Shown piece by piece: positions 41,525 through 49,038 of a stretch of DNA of 64,000 nucleotides. The position numbers and the translations under genes were made by a program. The notes below the pieces were generated by a model, which made no database searches, was not told where the DNA came from, and was given only the letters and a program-made list of their open reading frames with translations. Position 1 is the first letter of the stretch; the number at the start of each line of letters is the position of its first letter. The stretch comes from Aquipseudomonas alcaligenes NBRC 14159 (GTDB taxonomy: Bacteria; Pseudomonadota; Gammaproteobacteria; Pseudomonadales; Pseudomonadaceae): NCBI RefSeq assembly GCF_000467105.1, contig NZ_BATI01000009.1, positions 1-64,000 on the forward strand, written 5' to 3'.

Positions 41525-42181
41525 ATGGAACAGCTGAGTAAATGCGAGCAGGGTCAAACCGTTCAGGCTAATACCGCACAGAAGCACCCAACCGAGAGTG
41601 AGCTTGTGGCTGCCGGCCTCAGCTATCCGGTGTCGAAAGAGCAAGCTGTGCTGCTCTGGTACGAGGGCTTCCGATCAGAGCCGATTCCTGTGCTTGAGGC
41701 ATGGGAGGCAATCGGTCACGACATTGGCTGCAATCCCTCGAAACAGGAGCTACTTGATTCGTTGCGCAATATGGCCGCTATCTGTGAAGCGCATGGCAAT
41801 GACATGCCCAAACCGGCCCAGCACGCAGAGCGGCAGCAGGCAGTGCATTGGCGTGCTGTTCTGGACCCGGCTGAGGTGCCGATGCAGCTAAACCCGCACG
41901 AGCACATAGCCGGCTTCACCGATAGACGGAAGGCTGAGGATTGGATCGCAGCCAGACTCTGCATGGACGGATGGCACTACACGCTGGAGCCGCTCTACGC
42001 CTCCCAGCCACCCGCCCAGGACGTTAGCGGGCTGGTGGAGGCGCTGGAAGCAATCGTGCGGCAATACCCGAACCCTGATATCACGCACGTCGACTACCGT
42101 GTCCAAGCCTGCAAGCAAGCTGAACATGCACTAGAAGCCTACCGCGCCACCCTGGCCGCTCAGGGGACGGCCGGTGCCTGA
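41525..42181 (+). CDS. Passenger protein of the ISL3 element, unknown
   Basis: A 218-aa soluble protein. The C-terminal half (HYTLEPLYASQPPAQDVSGLVEALEAIVRQYPNP ... ACKQAEHALEAYRATLAAQ) is of a kind commonly found in phage early genes, so the passenger was probably captured from a phage. TTGGAGAACGAC precedes the ATG. It is cotranscribed with, and overlaps by 8 bases, the transposase. Function unknown. Confidence 0.75.
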   Translation: MEQLSKCEQGQTVQANTAQKHPTESELVAAGLSYPVSKEQAVLLWYEGFRSEPIPVLEAWEAIGHDIGCNPSKQELLDSLRNMAAICEAHGNDMPKPAQHAERQQAVHWRAVLDPAEVPMQLNPHEHIAGFTDRRKAEDWIAARLCMDGWHYTLEPLYASQPPAQDVSGLVEALEAIVRQYPNPDITHVDYRVQACKQAEHALEAYRATLAAQGTAGA

Positions 42182-43514
42182 ATCGCTCTCCCTTCTGCAT
42201 CCACTGAAAATTGAGATCGTGGAATTCCTGGAGGATGAACACGATCTGCAATTCAAGGTTGAGTTTCCGGCTCCAGAGTTCTGCACCGCCTGTGGCGCTA
42301 TTGGCCAGTCGATCCGCTTTTCTAAGAAGCTGACCAAGTACGTTGACCTGCCAATCAGGGGCAAGCGCACGGTGCTCTGGGGTATGCGTCGGCGCTACAA
42401 GTGCAAGACCTGTGGCAAGGTCTTCTCGCCGGCCCTGCTGGACTTCTACGAGAAGCACCGCATGACGAAGCGCTGCCATGCCTACGTAATCAAGCACGCC
42501 ATGACCAGCACGAACTCAGCGGTAGCCCGCGATCTTGGCGTTGATGAGTCGGTGGTGCGCCGGGCTTTGCGCGACTACTGCGCCGAGCAGGAGGAGGGCT
42601 ACAGGCCAATGCTTCCGCGTGTTCTTGGGATTGACGAACTGCTTGTTGGTGGCGAGTACCGGTGCGTCCTGATCAACCTGGAAGAAAGGACGATCATCGA
42701 CGTTCTGCCCAACCGCAAGAAGATCGTGATCCACAACTACATCTCCAATATGCGCGGCCGGGACAGGGTCCAGATCGTTTGCCAGGACATGTTCCACCCG
42801 TACAAAGACGTGTCGCTAGAGCTGTTCCCTAACGCCACAGTCATCGTCGATAAGTTCCACGTTGTCCGGTACGCCAACGATGCGATGGACCAGATACGAA
42901 AGCGGATCAAGCGAGGCCTCACTGTTCCGCAAAAGCGCACCCTGAAAGGCGACCGCAAGCTAATGCTGATGCGCCGGCGTGACCTGGATGTTTGGGCGCA
43001 CCTTAAGATCAAGACGTGGTTCGATCAGTTCCCCGAGCTAGGCGCCGCCTACAACCTCAAGGAGGGCTTTTACAACATCTGGAATAGCAAGACCCATCAT
43101 GCAGCCAGGCAAGCCTATGACGAGTGGCGGCGGCGTATCCCTGTAGAGCAGGAGAAGGACTGGAAAGTCGTCACAACCATGATGACCAACTGGGGCGAGT
43201 ATATTTTCAACTACTTCAAGTTCATCCCCCAGCGGTACACAAACGCGCTAACCGAGTCGATCAACCGCTACCTACGGGATGTGAACCGTAACGCGCGCGG
43301 GCTGAGCTTCGAGATGTTCCGCGCCAAGATCATGTTCACCCTGGAGCACAAAGTGAAGCCGCCTGAGACCAAGCGGCTAGCGCCGTTCCTGGCCAGGGAA
43401 ATCATGGCGGTCGAGCCAATCGAGGACGAGCTGGTGGATTACGGCGTTCCGATTTTCAGCATCTTGCAGCTGTACTCAGAACCAGAAACGGGAGCTTTCC
43501 AAGAGGAAGGCTAA
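42174..43514 (+). CDS. ISL3-family transposase
   Basis: A 446-aa protein with GTG start overlapping the passenger stop. N-terminal zinc finger (CTACG ... CKTCGKVF, about residues 38-80), helix-turn-helix near SAVARDLGVDESVVRRALRD, then the catalytic DDE core: first Asp in VLGIDELLVGG, second in TVIVDKFHVVRYAND, and the Glu in NALTESINRYLRDV. These match zf-ISL3 plus DDE_Tnp_ISL3. Full length and intact. Confidence 0.92.
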   Translation: MPESLSLLHPLKIEIVEFLEDEHDLQFKVEFPAPEFCTACGAIGQSIRFSKKLTKYVDLPIRGKRTVLWGMRRRYKCKTCGKVFSPALLDFYEKHRMTKRCHAYVIKHAMTSTNSAVARDLGVDESVVRRALRDYCAEQEEGYRPMLPRVLGIDELLVGGEYRCVLINLEERTIIDVLPNRKKIVIHNYISNMRGRDRVQIVCQDMFHPYKDVSLELFPNATVIVDKFHVVRYANDAMDQIRKRIKRGLTVPQKRTLKGDRKLMLMRRRDLDVWAHLKIKTWFDQFPELGAAYNLKEGFYNIWNSKTHHAARQAYDEWRRRIPVEQEKDWKVVTTMMTNWGEYIFNYFKFIPQRYTNALTESINRYLRDVNRNARGLSFEMFRAKIMFTLEHKVKPPETKRLAPFLAREIMAVEPIEDELVDYGVPIFSILQLYSEPETGAFQEEG

Positions 43515-43538
43515 CAACACAACCAACCACCTCACCTA

Positions 43539-43583
43539 GGGGTATTCAGAAAGGGAATAACAACACCCTTTCCCGAATACCCC
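43539..43583. repeat. Long hairpin at the right end of the ISL3 element
   Basis: GGGGTATTC-A-GAAAGGG pairs with CCCTTTC-CC-GAATACCCC across a 10-base loop. The right inverted repeat therefore has a mirror copy directly inside it. It may terminate transposase transcription or protect the end. Confidence 0.8.
43559..43582 (-). repeat. Right terminal inverted repeat of the ISL3 element
   Basis: On the minus strand starts GGGTATTCGGG and ends GTGTTGTT; pairs with 41411-41434. Confidence 0.8.
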
Positions 43584-43590
43584 GTTTCTT
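43583..43590. repeat. Target site duplication, right copy
   Basis: CGTTTCTT, identical to 41403-41410. Confidence 0.9.
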
Positions 43591-43756
43591 CCCCGGTCTC
43601 GAAAATTCCCGGGTACTGCCAGGCCAGAGCCCAGCCGTTGTCACTTACCACCATGCGCTGGACAAAGTCCGGGTCCACGCTGTCCTGAATTTTCAGCGCC
43701 GAGTGGATGTCGGTCAGCAGCGTAATGATCATCTTCTGCGCGTTCGAGAATTCCAT
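43583..43756 (-). pseudogene. yfbU: YfbU-family gene, 5' part
   Basis: N-terminal 58 codons of a YfbU-like protein: MEFSNAQKMIITLLTDIHSAL, then WALAWQYPGIFETGEE. The reading frame continues into the ISL3 end and stops at 43532. It belongs in front of 41025-41410; the joined sequence reads ...FETGEET-PANVLFV... in frame. Confidence 0.88.
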
Positions 43757-43813
43757 ATCTACCTCGTATCCGTTGATGGAGCACTGGGTATACCAGCTTG
43801 GACCGCCGGGCTG

Positions 43814-44236
43814 CTAGCCAATCAGCTCGGCAGGAACCGCCACCGTGGTGCCAAGCTTCACCCGCACGATGGCACGACAGCAGGCAATCAGCGGAGTAGG
43901 ACCCTCGCAGCTCTCCCCCTGGCGCAGCTGCGCATAGGCAAGCCAGCCCAACTGATGCGGCCCGAGGTCGATGCGGAAGCGCTCGATCAGCGGGCCGCCG
44001 TCGCTCCAGCAGGTGGACCAGCGCCGAAGGAAGAAACCCGGCCCAACCACACCGCGCTGGGGAAACTTGAAGTCATGGGTGAAATCCGGCGGTGCCAGGA
44101 CGGTACCGGAGTTGTTGCCGTCGATGTCGGGCGGCACGCTGACCATCTGCCACCCCATCGCCTTCGCCAGGGCCCAGTCCAACGCCGGGCCAGTGAGCGC
44201 GGAGACCTCAACCTCCGCCATGCCGATCATCATCAT
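43814..44236 (-). CDS. NinX-like phage protein (DUF2591)
   Basis: A 140-aa protein with the family pattern: EVSALTGPALDWALAKAMGW near the start, SDGGPLIER in the middle and RAIVRVKLGTTVAVPAEL at the end. NinX-type proteins occur in the nin region of lambdoid phages; the role is unknown. Three ATGs in a row start the gene (44236 chosen) and overlap the upstream stop. Confidence 0.75.
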   Translation of the reverse strand: MMMIGMAEVEVSALTGPALDWALAKAMGWQMVSVPPDIDGNNSGTVLAPPDFTHDFKFPQRGVVGPGFFLRRWSTCWSDGGPLIERFRIDLGPHQLGWLAYAQLRQGESCEGPTPLIACCRAIVRVKLGTTVAVPAELIG

Positions 44237-44835
44237 GCTGCCCTCACCCCGCCGCGCTCCTCCATCAGAACGGCCGCCAGCGGCGCGAGCGCCTGCCGGT
44301 CCAGCCTGTCGCACGCCTTGAACAGCGCCTGCACGATCCAGCCCCACTCTCTCGACCAGTTGCGCCGGTCAAGAATCACGCCGTGCCGATCACGCAGCCA
44401 GCCGCGGAATAGCCTCGGCTCCTCCAGGGGGTCTGGATTGCCCATGCCGCCCTGCACCATGAAGCGGTAGCGGTACAGCACGCCGTAGGCGACCCAGTAC
44501 GCCTGGCGCTGCTTCTCCTCGGCCAGCTCCGCATGCTTCGGCCAGGACTCCCAGAGCAGCGCATGCGCCACTTCGAGCCAGTGGTTGGACTGCGGCGTGC
44601 TCAGCTCCGGCGCGTACAGGTTGTGCCCGAAGCACTGCAGCTCCAGCGGCAGGCTGGCGATGGCATGCTGGAACCGGCCGGCCAGCGCCTGGTGCGCGAT
44701 GCAGTGCAGGCTGTTGTCGATCTCGCTGAACTGGACCTGCCCCCAGACCGAGCGGTCCACCAGGTTCTCCAGTATGGTCGAGCCGCCCTGGTACATGCAG
44801 TCGTGCCACGCCTGACGCGCACTGATCAATCTCAT
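44233..44835 (-). CDS. Hypothetical early/nin-region protein
   Basis: A 200-aa protein rich in Trp and aromatic residues (HNLYAPELSTPQSNHWLEVAHALLWE, YWVAYGVLYRYRFMVQGGMG). It lies between RusA and NinX-like genes, ahead of the lysis block, where lambdoid phages often carry the late regulator (Q). No DNA- or RNA-polymerase-binding motif was recognised, so that role is only a positional guess. Confidence 0.6.
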   Translation of the reverse strand: MRLISARQAWHDCMYQGGSTILENLVDRSVWGQVQFSEIDNSLHCIAHQALAGRFQHAIASLPLELQCFGHNLYAPELSTPQSNHWLEVAHALLWESWPKHAELAEEKQRQAYWVAYGVLYRYRFMVQGGMGNPDPLEEPRLFRGWLRDRHGVILDRRNWSREWGWIVQALFKACDRLDRQALAPLAAVLMEERGGVRAA

Positions 44836-44958
44836 TCATCCCCCAAACCGCGCGCAATTCGCGCAGCAACTGAAATTCGGTACTACCGCGCCCGCTTACT
44901 CCTTCGCCTGTTTGCCGGCGTTCGCGGGGGCGCACCGCGGTGTTGCGCACTGTGCGCA

Positions 44959-45399
44959 CTAGCCCCCGTCGTAAAGCGGCACGATGCGGACCTTCACGCC
45001 TGGCGTTTCCGAGTAGCGGCGGCGGTAGGCGCCGTCGGTGTTCTGCACGTCGTCGCGCCACACCACGCCGTTGCAGCCGTCGCAGATGGCCTTGAGCACG
45101 TTGTCGGTGTCGGGCTTCTTCATGGGCTTGATCTCCCCTGCCAGAGCGAGCGCCTTCCGCTTTTTCGACATGGACTGCGGCACCCCGTGGAGGATCTCCA
45201 GCTCGATCAGCACAGGGCCGGTGATCAGCTCTCGGCCTGCCATGGCCTCCTGAGCGGCGAACGCTACGAGGCCCTCGTAGGCCACCGTCTTGGCGGGGGT
45301 GAACATGCGGGCGTGCTGCCCGACGCGACCGATGCGCGGGCGTCCTTTGCCCTGGGGCTCGCCTGGTACGGTGAACTCGACGGGGAGATGGTCAGACAT
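44959..45399 (-). CDS. rusA: RusA-family Holliday junction resolvase
   Basis: A 146-aa protein. FTVPGEPQGKGRPRIGR at the N-terminus and KPDTDNVLKAICDGCNGVVWRDDVQ (about residues 95-120), with the catalytic Asp residues, are classical RusA motifs. It resolves branched DNA during phage recombination and replication. ATG 45399 overlaps the end of the upstream P-like gene by 8 bases. Confidence 0.92.
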   Translation of the reverse strand: MSDHLPVEFTVPGEPQGKGRPRIGRVGQHARMFTPAKTVAYEGLVAFAAQEAMAGRELITGPVLIELEILHGVPQSMSKKRKALALAGEIKPMKKPDTDNVLKAICDGCNGVVWRDDVQNTDGAYRRRYSETPGVKVRIVPLYDGG

Positions 45400-46180
45400 G
45401 CTTCGCCCCCCGCTTGATGCCCAGCGACGCGAGCAGATGCTGGCGAGCGTCAGCACCACCAGGAATGCCCTGCTGCAGCATGCGCTCCTGCAGGCGCTGT
45501 TCCTGGGTGGCGTCGACAGCCGCAACCTCGGCGCACATGCCGCCGCCCTTCCCCGTCAGCAGCTTCGGTGCTGCTGGGAAGTGCTCACCGGCGAGCACAG
45601 CCTTCATCGCGCGCTTGTAGGCGCTGGCAAAGGACTTCTCGTGCCGATCAGCCGACAGCTTGCGCCAGATGGAGTGGTTGAGCTGGCGCCATGCCCAGTA
45701 GGTGGCCGGGTGCATCACCGACAGGTCGCGCAGATCAGCCGGCGCCGTCTCGTAGCGCAGCACCTGGGCATAGGCCTCGTCCAGGGACGGGGCACCTATG
45801 GCCTCCGGCTCGGGGTCACGACACAAGGCGAGAAACTCGGACGGCGCTGCCGGGTACTTCATGGTGGCGCGCAGCCGGTCCAAGCCATAGCGGAACTGCG
45901 CGTCGGTGAGCTGGCGAAACTCTCGGATTGCCAGGTACTGAGCCTTGGCTGCTTCCTGTCGCTCCTTGGTCGGCCAGCTGCTGCGGAACATCAGTGGCTT
46001 GATCAGCTGCATCTCCGCGAACAGCACGTTGACGCGCTGAGCGAGTGCCTGCTTGCGCTCTTCAGCCTGTGGGGAGCTGGATGCGGTCTGCCCACCTGGT
46101 GTCGTGGAGTTCATCTGCGAGGCTACCTGTCCCGCTACTCGGCCCGCCTTGGCCAGTCCTTCCTGGGTTCGATTCTGCAT
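45392..46180 (-). CDS. Replication protein P-like helicase loader
   Basis: A 262-aa protein. VNVLFAEMQLIKPLMFRSSWPTKERQEAAKAQYL and TDAQFRYGLDRLRATMKYPAAPSEFLALCRD are typical of lambda P-type proteins, which load the host DnaB helicase at the phage origin. It follows the O-like gene with an unusually long 119-base overlap; ATG 46114 is an alternative start that would shorten it. Confidence 0.75.
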   Translation of the reverse strand: MQNRTQEGLAKAGRVAGQVASQMNSTTPGGQTASSSPQAEERKQALAQRVNVLFAEMQLIKPLMFRSSWPTKERQEAAKAQYLAIREFRQLTDAQFRYGLDRLRATMKYPAAPSEFLALCRDPEPEAIGAPSLDEAYAQVLRYETAPADLRDLSVMHPATYWAWRQLNHSIWRKLSADRHEKSFASAYKRAMKAVLAGEHFPAAPKLLTGKGGGMCAEVAAVDATQEQRLQERMLQQGIPGGADARQHLLASLGIKRGAKHV

Positions 46181-46871
46181 GGCGCACCTGTCGCTTGAGT
46201 GATTGGGCCAGTTCGTGTTCCCACTGGCCTTGGGATTGGTACTTGTCGGGGCGGTTGATCCAGTAGCTGCGGAACTCCTGCAGCAGGTCGGTTGTGAGCG
46301 CCTCGGGCCTCAGCCCGTTGCGCAGGCAGGTTGCTTTCCAGCCCCTGGCCGAAGGCCCCCAGTCGTCGTGCATCGGGAAGCGAGAAGAAGCAGTAGGAAG
46401 ATCGGATACCGGAGGTGTGCCCACTTTTCCGGATTCGCCCCCTGCCAGTTGTCCGCCCTCTTCTTCCGGCAAAGCCCCGTGGCTGCTGGCTTCAGCACTG
46501 CCCGCTTCACTGCCCGCTTCATCTGCCCACTTACTGCCCACTTTTTTCGAGACGGATTTATCCCGTGTCGCCAGCAGCAGCTCGAAAACCAGTCGCCTCT
46601 CGGCCTGGTTAGGGCCTAGTAGTCCTTCTTTTTGCAGCCAGGTAAGCGCGCGGCGCAGCTCCTTCTCGGTGGGCTCTCCGCCCTTGATGCCCTGGTGCGG
46701 CTCCACGTAGAGCTCCTCGGCAATGCTCTTCCAGGAGATCCCGCGCTTCACGCCGACCACGCCGCTGGCGTAGTCCATGAACGGGCGCAGGCCGAAGACG
46801 TAGATTTCCCGCGCCAGCATGGGCAGGCCGCGGAGTGCCTCGCGCTCGTCCTCGTTGATCTGAAACGGCAT
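46062..46871 (-). CDS. Replication initiator-type protein (O-like, DnaT-like C-terminus)
   Basis: A 269-aa protein. N-terminal winged-helix part (AREIYVFGLRPFMDYASGVVG, KSIAEELYVEPHQG, LTWLQKEGLLG), a low-complexity linker, then DDWGPSARGWKATCLRNGL ... LQEFRSYWINRPDKYQSQGQWEHELAQSLKRQ, which is the DnaT-type DNA-binding domain. It should bind the phage origin and recruit the P-like protein encoded next. The origin may lie within this gene; iterons were not identified. Confidence 0.78.
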   Translation of the reverse strand: MPFQINEDEREALRGLPMLAREIYVFGLRPFMDYASGVVGVKRGISWKSIAEELYVEPHQGIKGGEPTEKELRRALTWLQKEGLLGPNQAERRLVFELLLATRDKSVSKKVGSKWADEAGSEAGSAEASSHGALPEEEGGQLAGGESGKVGTPPVSDLPTASSRFPMHDDWGPSARGWKATCLRNGLRPEALTTDLLQEFRSYWINRPDKYQSQGQWEHELAQSLKRQVRHAESNPGRTGQGGPSSGTGSLADELHDTRWADRIQLPTG

Positions 46872-46874
46872 GCG

Positions 46875-46946
46875 TCACCACCCCAGGTCCAGGCCGATAG
46901 CCCCGGCCGGCTGGTAGCGGATCAGCGCGTTGTCGATGTGGTCCAT
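46875..46946 (-). CDS. 23-aa leader-like peptide
   Basis: ATG 46946 follows a strong AGGGGG site, and the stop at 46875 is 3 bases before the ATG of the replication gene. The peptide (MDHIDNALIRYQPAG ...) may serve for translational coupling. Very short, so uncertain. Confidence 0.4.
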   Translation of the reverse strand: MDHIDNALIRYQPAGAIGLDLGW

Positions 46947-47055
46947 GAATCCCCCTGGGGAAAAGTCGTTTCCCCAAATGGTGGGCGTGCAGTGCCCTAA
47001 ATCGGCCCTATCGGGCTGGCCCGGGTTTCCGCATGCAGAAACTCCGGGCCGTGGC

Positions 47056-47253
47056 TCAGTGGCCTTTAACCAGCTCCAATCGCCGCCCACCCTGGGCAAG
47101 CGCATACAGCTGTTGCTGCAGGTTCTCCAGCGCTACCGCCGCCAGAGCCTGCTGTACGGTGCAGCCACGTCGTGCGGCCTCCCGCTGCAGCTCCTGTCGC
47201 TCACCGGGGCTGAGCTGGGCCAGGGCCGCGTCACATACCTGAGTCGGGAACAT
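47056..47253 (-). CDS. Small helical early protein
   Basis: A 65-aa protein (LSPGERQELQREAARRGCTVQQALAAVALENL), which looks like a ribbon-helix-helix or coiled small regulator. Not recognised. It is in the leftward early operon after Cro. The 109 bases between it and the 23-aa peptide have GC-rich hairpins but no gene. Confidence 0.6.
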   Translation of the reverse strand: MFPTQVCDAALAQLSPGERQELQREAARRGCTVQQALAAVALENLQQQLYALAQGGRRLELVKGH

Positions 47254-47281
47254 CTCTGTCCGCCTCCTTCGCTAGGGCCTG

Positions 47282-47635
47282 TTAGGCCGTTTTCTGATCG
47301 TCGACACTGCTGGCCAGGGCTTGCTGTGCCAGGCCTGCCAGTACGTCGCTGAGTTGATCGGGCGTCAGCTGCTCGCCGCGGAACAGCGCGGTCAGCATCT
47401 GCGCGCGCTGTTGGAGCAACGCAGCAGCAAGCGCCTGAGCGTGCTGGCCGCCCTGCAGCAGCCGGTGGCCGATGAACATGCAGTCGCGGGCGTAGCCCGT
47501 CAGGTTGTCCGCATGGCTGAGTCTCGCGGCTTGGATCAGCTCGTCGCGGTCTGCCTCGCACACCCGGACCTTGATCGGCTCGGTGACGTGGGTACCCGGC
47601 GCCTTTCGCCGGCGGTCTTCTTGCAGTTTCGCCAT
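47282..47635 (-). CDS. Early phage protein, helical
   Basis: A 117-aa protein (PIKVRVCEADRDELIQAARLSHADNLTGYARDCMFIGHRLL). The first half has the spacing of mobilisation-type ribbon-helix-helix proteins. Second gene after cro. Function unknown. CGAGGAATCCCC precedes the ATG. Confidence 0.6.
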   Translation of the reverse strand: MAKLQEDRRRKAPGTHVTEPIKVRVCEADRDELIQAARLSHADNLTGYARDCMFIGHRLLQGGQHAQALAAALLQQRAQMLTALFRGEQLTPDQLSDVLAGLAQQALASSVDDQKTA

Positions 47636-47687
47636 GGGGATTCCTCGGGGGTTGGGGATGGGGAATGCAGCAGCGCCAGGCGCGCGG

Positions 47688-47933
47688 TTAGCTCGCCTGG
47701 GCGTAGTCGGGGTCAGTTGTGCTCGCAGCAGGAGGCTCGGGAAAAATGTCGTCCAGGCTGCACGCGACGCCTTCGGCGTTCAGGACGGCAACGATGCGTC
47801 GCGCTTCATGCAGCGACGGGGTGCGGCGGCCGGTCTCGTAGTGACCGATTGCTGCCTGGGTCATCTCGAGCCGCTCCGCGAGCTGTGTTTGTGTCAGCTT
47901 CGCCTTCTTGCGAGCCAATTTGAGAGCGCTCAT
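47688..47933 (-). CDS. cro: Cro-like repressor
   Basis: An 81-aa HTH_3 protein: LARKKAKLTQTQLAERLEMTQAAIGHYETGRRTPS is the DNA-binding domain. First gene of the leftward early operon, divergent from cI. CGAGGAG lies 9 bases before ATG 47933. Its target should be the AATAC-N5-GTAYT operators between it and cI. Confidence 0.85.
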   Translation of the reverse strand: MSALKLARKKAKLTQTQLAERLEMTQAAIGHYETGRRTPSLHEARRIVAVLNAEGVACSLDDIFPEPPAASTTDPDYAQAS

Positions 47934-47961
47934 GTCGGGGGTCTCCTCGTGTCTCTTTTTA

Positions 47962-47990
47962 AAAATACGTTTTGTATTTTCCAAAGGCAA
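47962..47990 (-). promoter_or_regulatory. Leftward early promoter (PR-like) with operator OR1
   Basis: On the minus strand: -35 TTGCCT (47985-47990), 17-base spacer, -10 TATTTT (47962-47967). The palindrome AATAC-GTTTT-GTATT (47964-47978) covers the -10 and should be the repressor site. Confidence 0.75.
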
Positions 47991-48010
47991 GCAGGAGCAC
48001 GTTATGTGCG

Positions 48011-48038
48011 TTGTCTCGCTTAATACGGCCTGTACTAT
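48011..48038 (+). promoter_or_regulatory. cI promoter (PRM-like) with operator OR2
   Basis: -35 TTGTCT (48011-48016), 16-base spacer, -10 TACTAT (48033-48038). Operator AATAC-GGCCT-GTACT at 48022-48036 overlaps the -10. The predicted start is at the cI ATG, so the transcript may be leaderless. Confidence 0.65.
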
Positions 48039-48045
48039 TTCCGGC

Positions 48046-48684
48046 ATGGACGAATGGATCAAAGCCATCCGGGCTGAGCTCGCGAGGCAAAACATCACGC
48101 AGGACCAACTAGCAGAGCGCTTGGGCTACACCCAGGGCGCCGTTGGTCATTGGCTCAATGGCAGGCGCGAGCCGAAGCTGGCCGACATCAACCGCATGCT
48201 GAACGAGCTGGGGCTGCCAGGCCTGTCCATCGGCGGCGGCAACGTCGAGCCTGCAAACATCTCCCCAGCACAGGCACCTGACACCTACCCCTACCCAGTG
48301 ATCAGCAGCGTTGTGGCTGGGAACTGGGCCGAGGCAGAAGAGCCCTGGCCACTGGGCGAGGCCGACGAGTTTGAGTACAGCAGCTACCGCGGTGCCGGCC
48401 TCTGCTTCTGGCTTCTCGTGAAAGGCGACTCTATGACCGCCCCGTTCGGCGACAGCTTCCCAGACGGCACCCTGGTCCTGGTCGATACCGGCCTGGAGGC
48501 CCTGCCCGGCCGGCTGGTTGTTGCAAAGCGGGTACAGGACAACGAGGCGACGTTCAAACAGCTGGTGTCCGATGCCGGCCAGCTGTTCCTCAAGCCGCTG
48601 AATCCGGCCTACCAGATGCTGCCGATAGACCAGGAAACCAAATTCATCGGCGTGATCAGAGAGTCTCGCCGCCGCTACTACTGA
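48046..48684 (+). CDS. cI: CI-like repressor (XRE HTH + S24 peptidase)
   Basis: A 212-aa protein. HTH at residues about 10-45 (ITQDQLAERLGYTQGAVGHWLNGRREPK), linker with the Ala91-Gly92 self-cleavage site (SVVAG), and a LexA/S24 domain with Ser129 (KGDSM) and Lys161 (VVAKR). It keeps the lysogenic state and is cleaved with RecA in the SOS response. ATG 48046 is chosen because a promoter ends 7 bases before it. ATG 48004, with AGGAG upstream, would add 14 residues. Confidence 0.88.
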   Translation: MDEWIKAIRAELARQNITQDQLAERLGYTQGAVGHWLNGRREPKLADINRMLNELGLPGLSIGGGNVEPANISPAQAPDTYPYPVISSVVAGNWAEAEEPWPLGEADEFEYSSYRGAGLCFWLLVKGDSMTAPFGDSFPDGTLVLVDTGLEALPGRLVVAKRVQDNEATFKQLVSDAGQLFLKPLNPAYQMLPIDQETKFIGVIRESRRRYY

Positions 48685-48702
48685 TGACGTAGGCAAGGAA
48701 GC

Positions 48703-48903
48703 GTGAAATCAATGAGCAACCTCAAGAGCTACCTGGGCGGCGGCGCATTCGTTCTGCTGGTCCTCGGCTTCGGCATCAGCATGGGTTCCAAATGCTCGGA
48801 CGGCACCATGTTTAACACCTACCTCGCAGTTGGATTGGCGTTCGAGATCAGCGGCGCTGACATCTGCGACCACCGATCAGCGCTCCTGCATTACGGCAGG
48901 TAA
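48703..48903 (+). CDS. Small membrane protein after cI
   Basis: A 66-aa protein with one membrane segment (GGGAFVLLVLGFGISMG) and two Cys (KCSD, ADICD). The GTG at 48703 has AAGGAA close upstream; ATG 48712 is possible. Cotranscribed with cI, so expressed in the lysogen. Role unknown; superinfection exclusion is one possibility. Confidence 0.55.
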   Translation: MKSMSNLKSYLGGGAFVLLVLGFGISMGSKCSDGTMFNTYLAVGLAFEISGADICDHRSALLHYGR

Positions 48904-49001
48904 CCGCTCTGCCTGGCGGCTCTAAGCCAAGACCATAAGCTCTGAAGCTGACTCGCCATTCAGTAATATTTCCGACTTGAAACGTGCTCCCCGTCACAAG
49001 A

Positions 49002-49021
49002 TACTGTATATGCAAACAGTA
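49002..49021 (+). promoter_or_regulatory. LexA (SOS) box
   Basis: TACTGTATATGCAAACAGTA fits the CTG-N10-CAG LexA consensus with symmetric flanks. It lies 17 bases before the DUF1654 gene. Confidence 0.85.
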
Positions 49022-49038
49022 TAAAGGAGCCTGTTTTA

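Larger units (their letters stand above)
41411..43582 (+). mobile_element. ISL3-family insertion sequence with a passenger gene (2,172 bp)
   Basis: Flanked by an 8-bp direct repeat. Ends are imperfect inverted repeats: GGGTTATCGGGTTTTCGTGTTGTT on the left and, read inward, GGGTATTCGGGAAAGGGTGTTGTT on the right (17 of 24 identical). It contains a 218-aa passenger gene and an ISL3 transposase overlapping by 8 bases. It is inserted in a yfbU-like prophage gene. The intact transposase and exact duplication suggest a recent insertion. Confidence 0.9.

Noticed and set aside
42174..43514. Idea that the transposase is a domesticated phage gene
   Set aside because: Its start overlaps the upstream gene, but clear terminal repeats and an exact 8-bp duplication show a normal ISL3 insertion with passenger.
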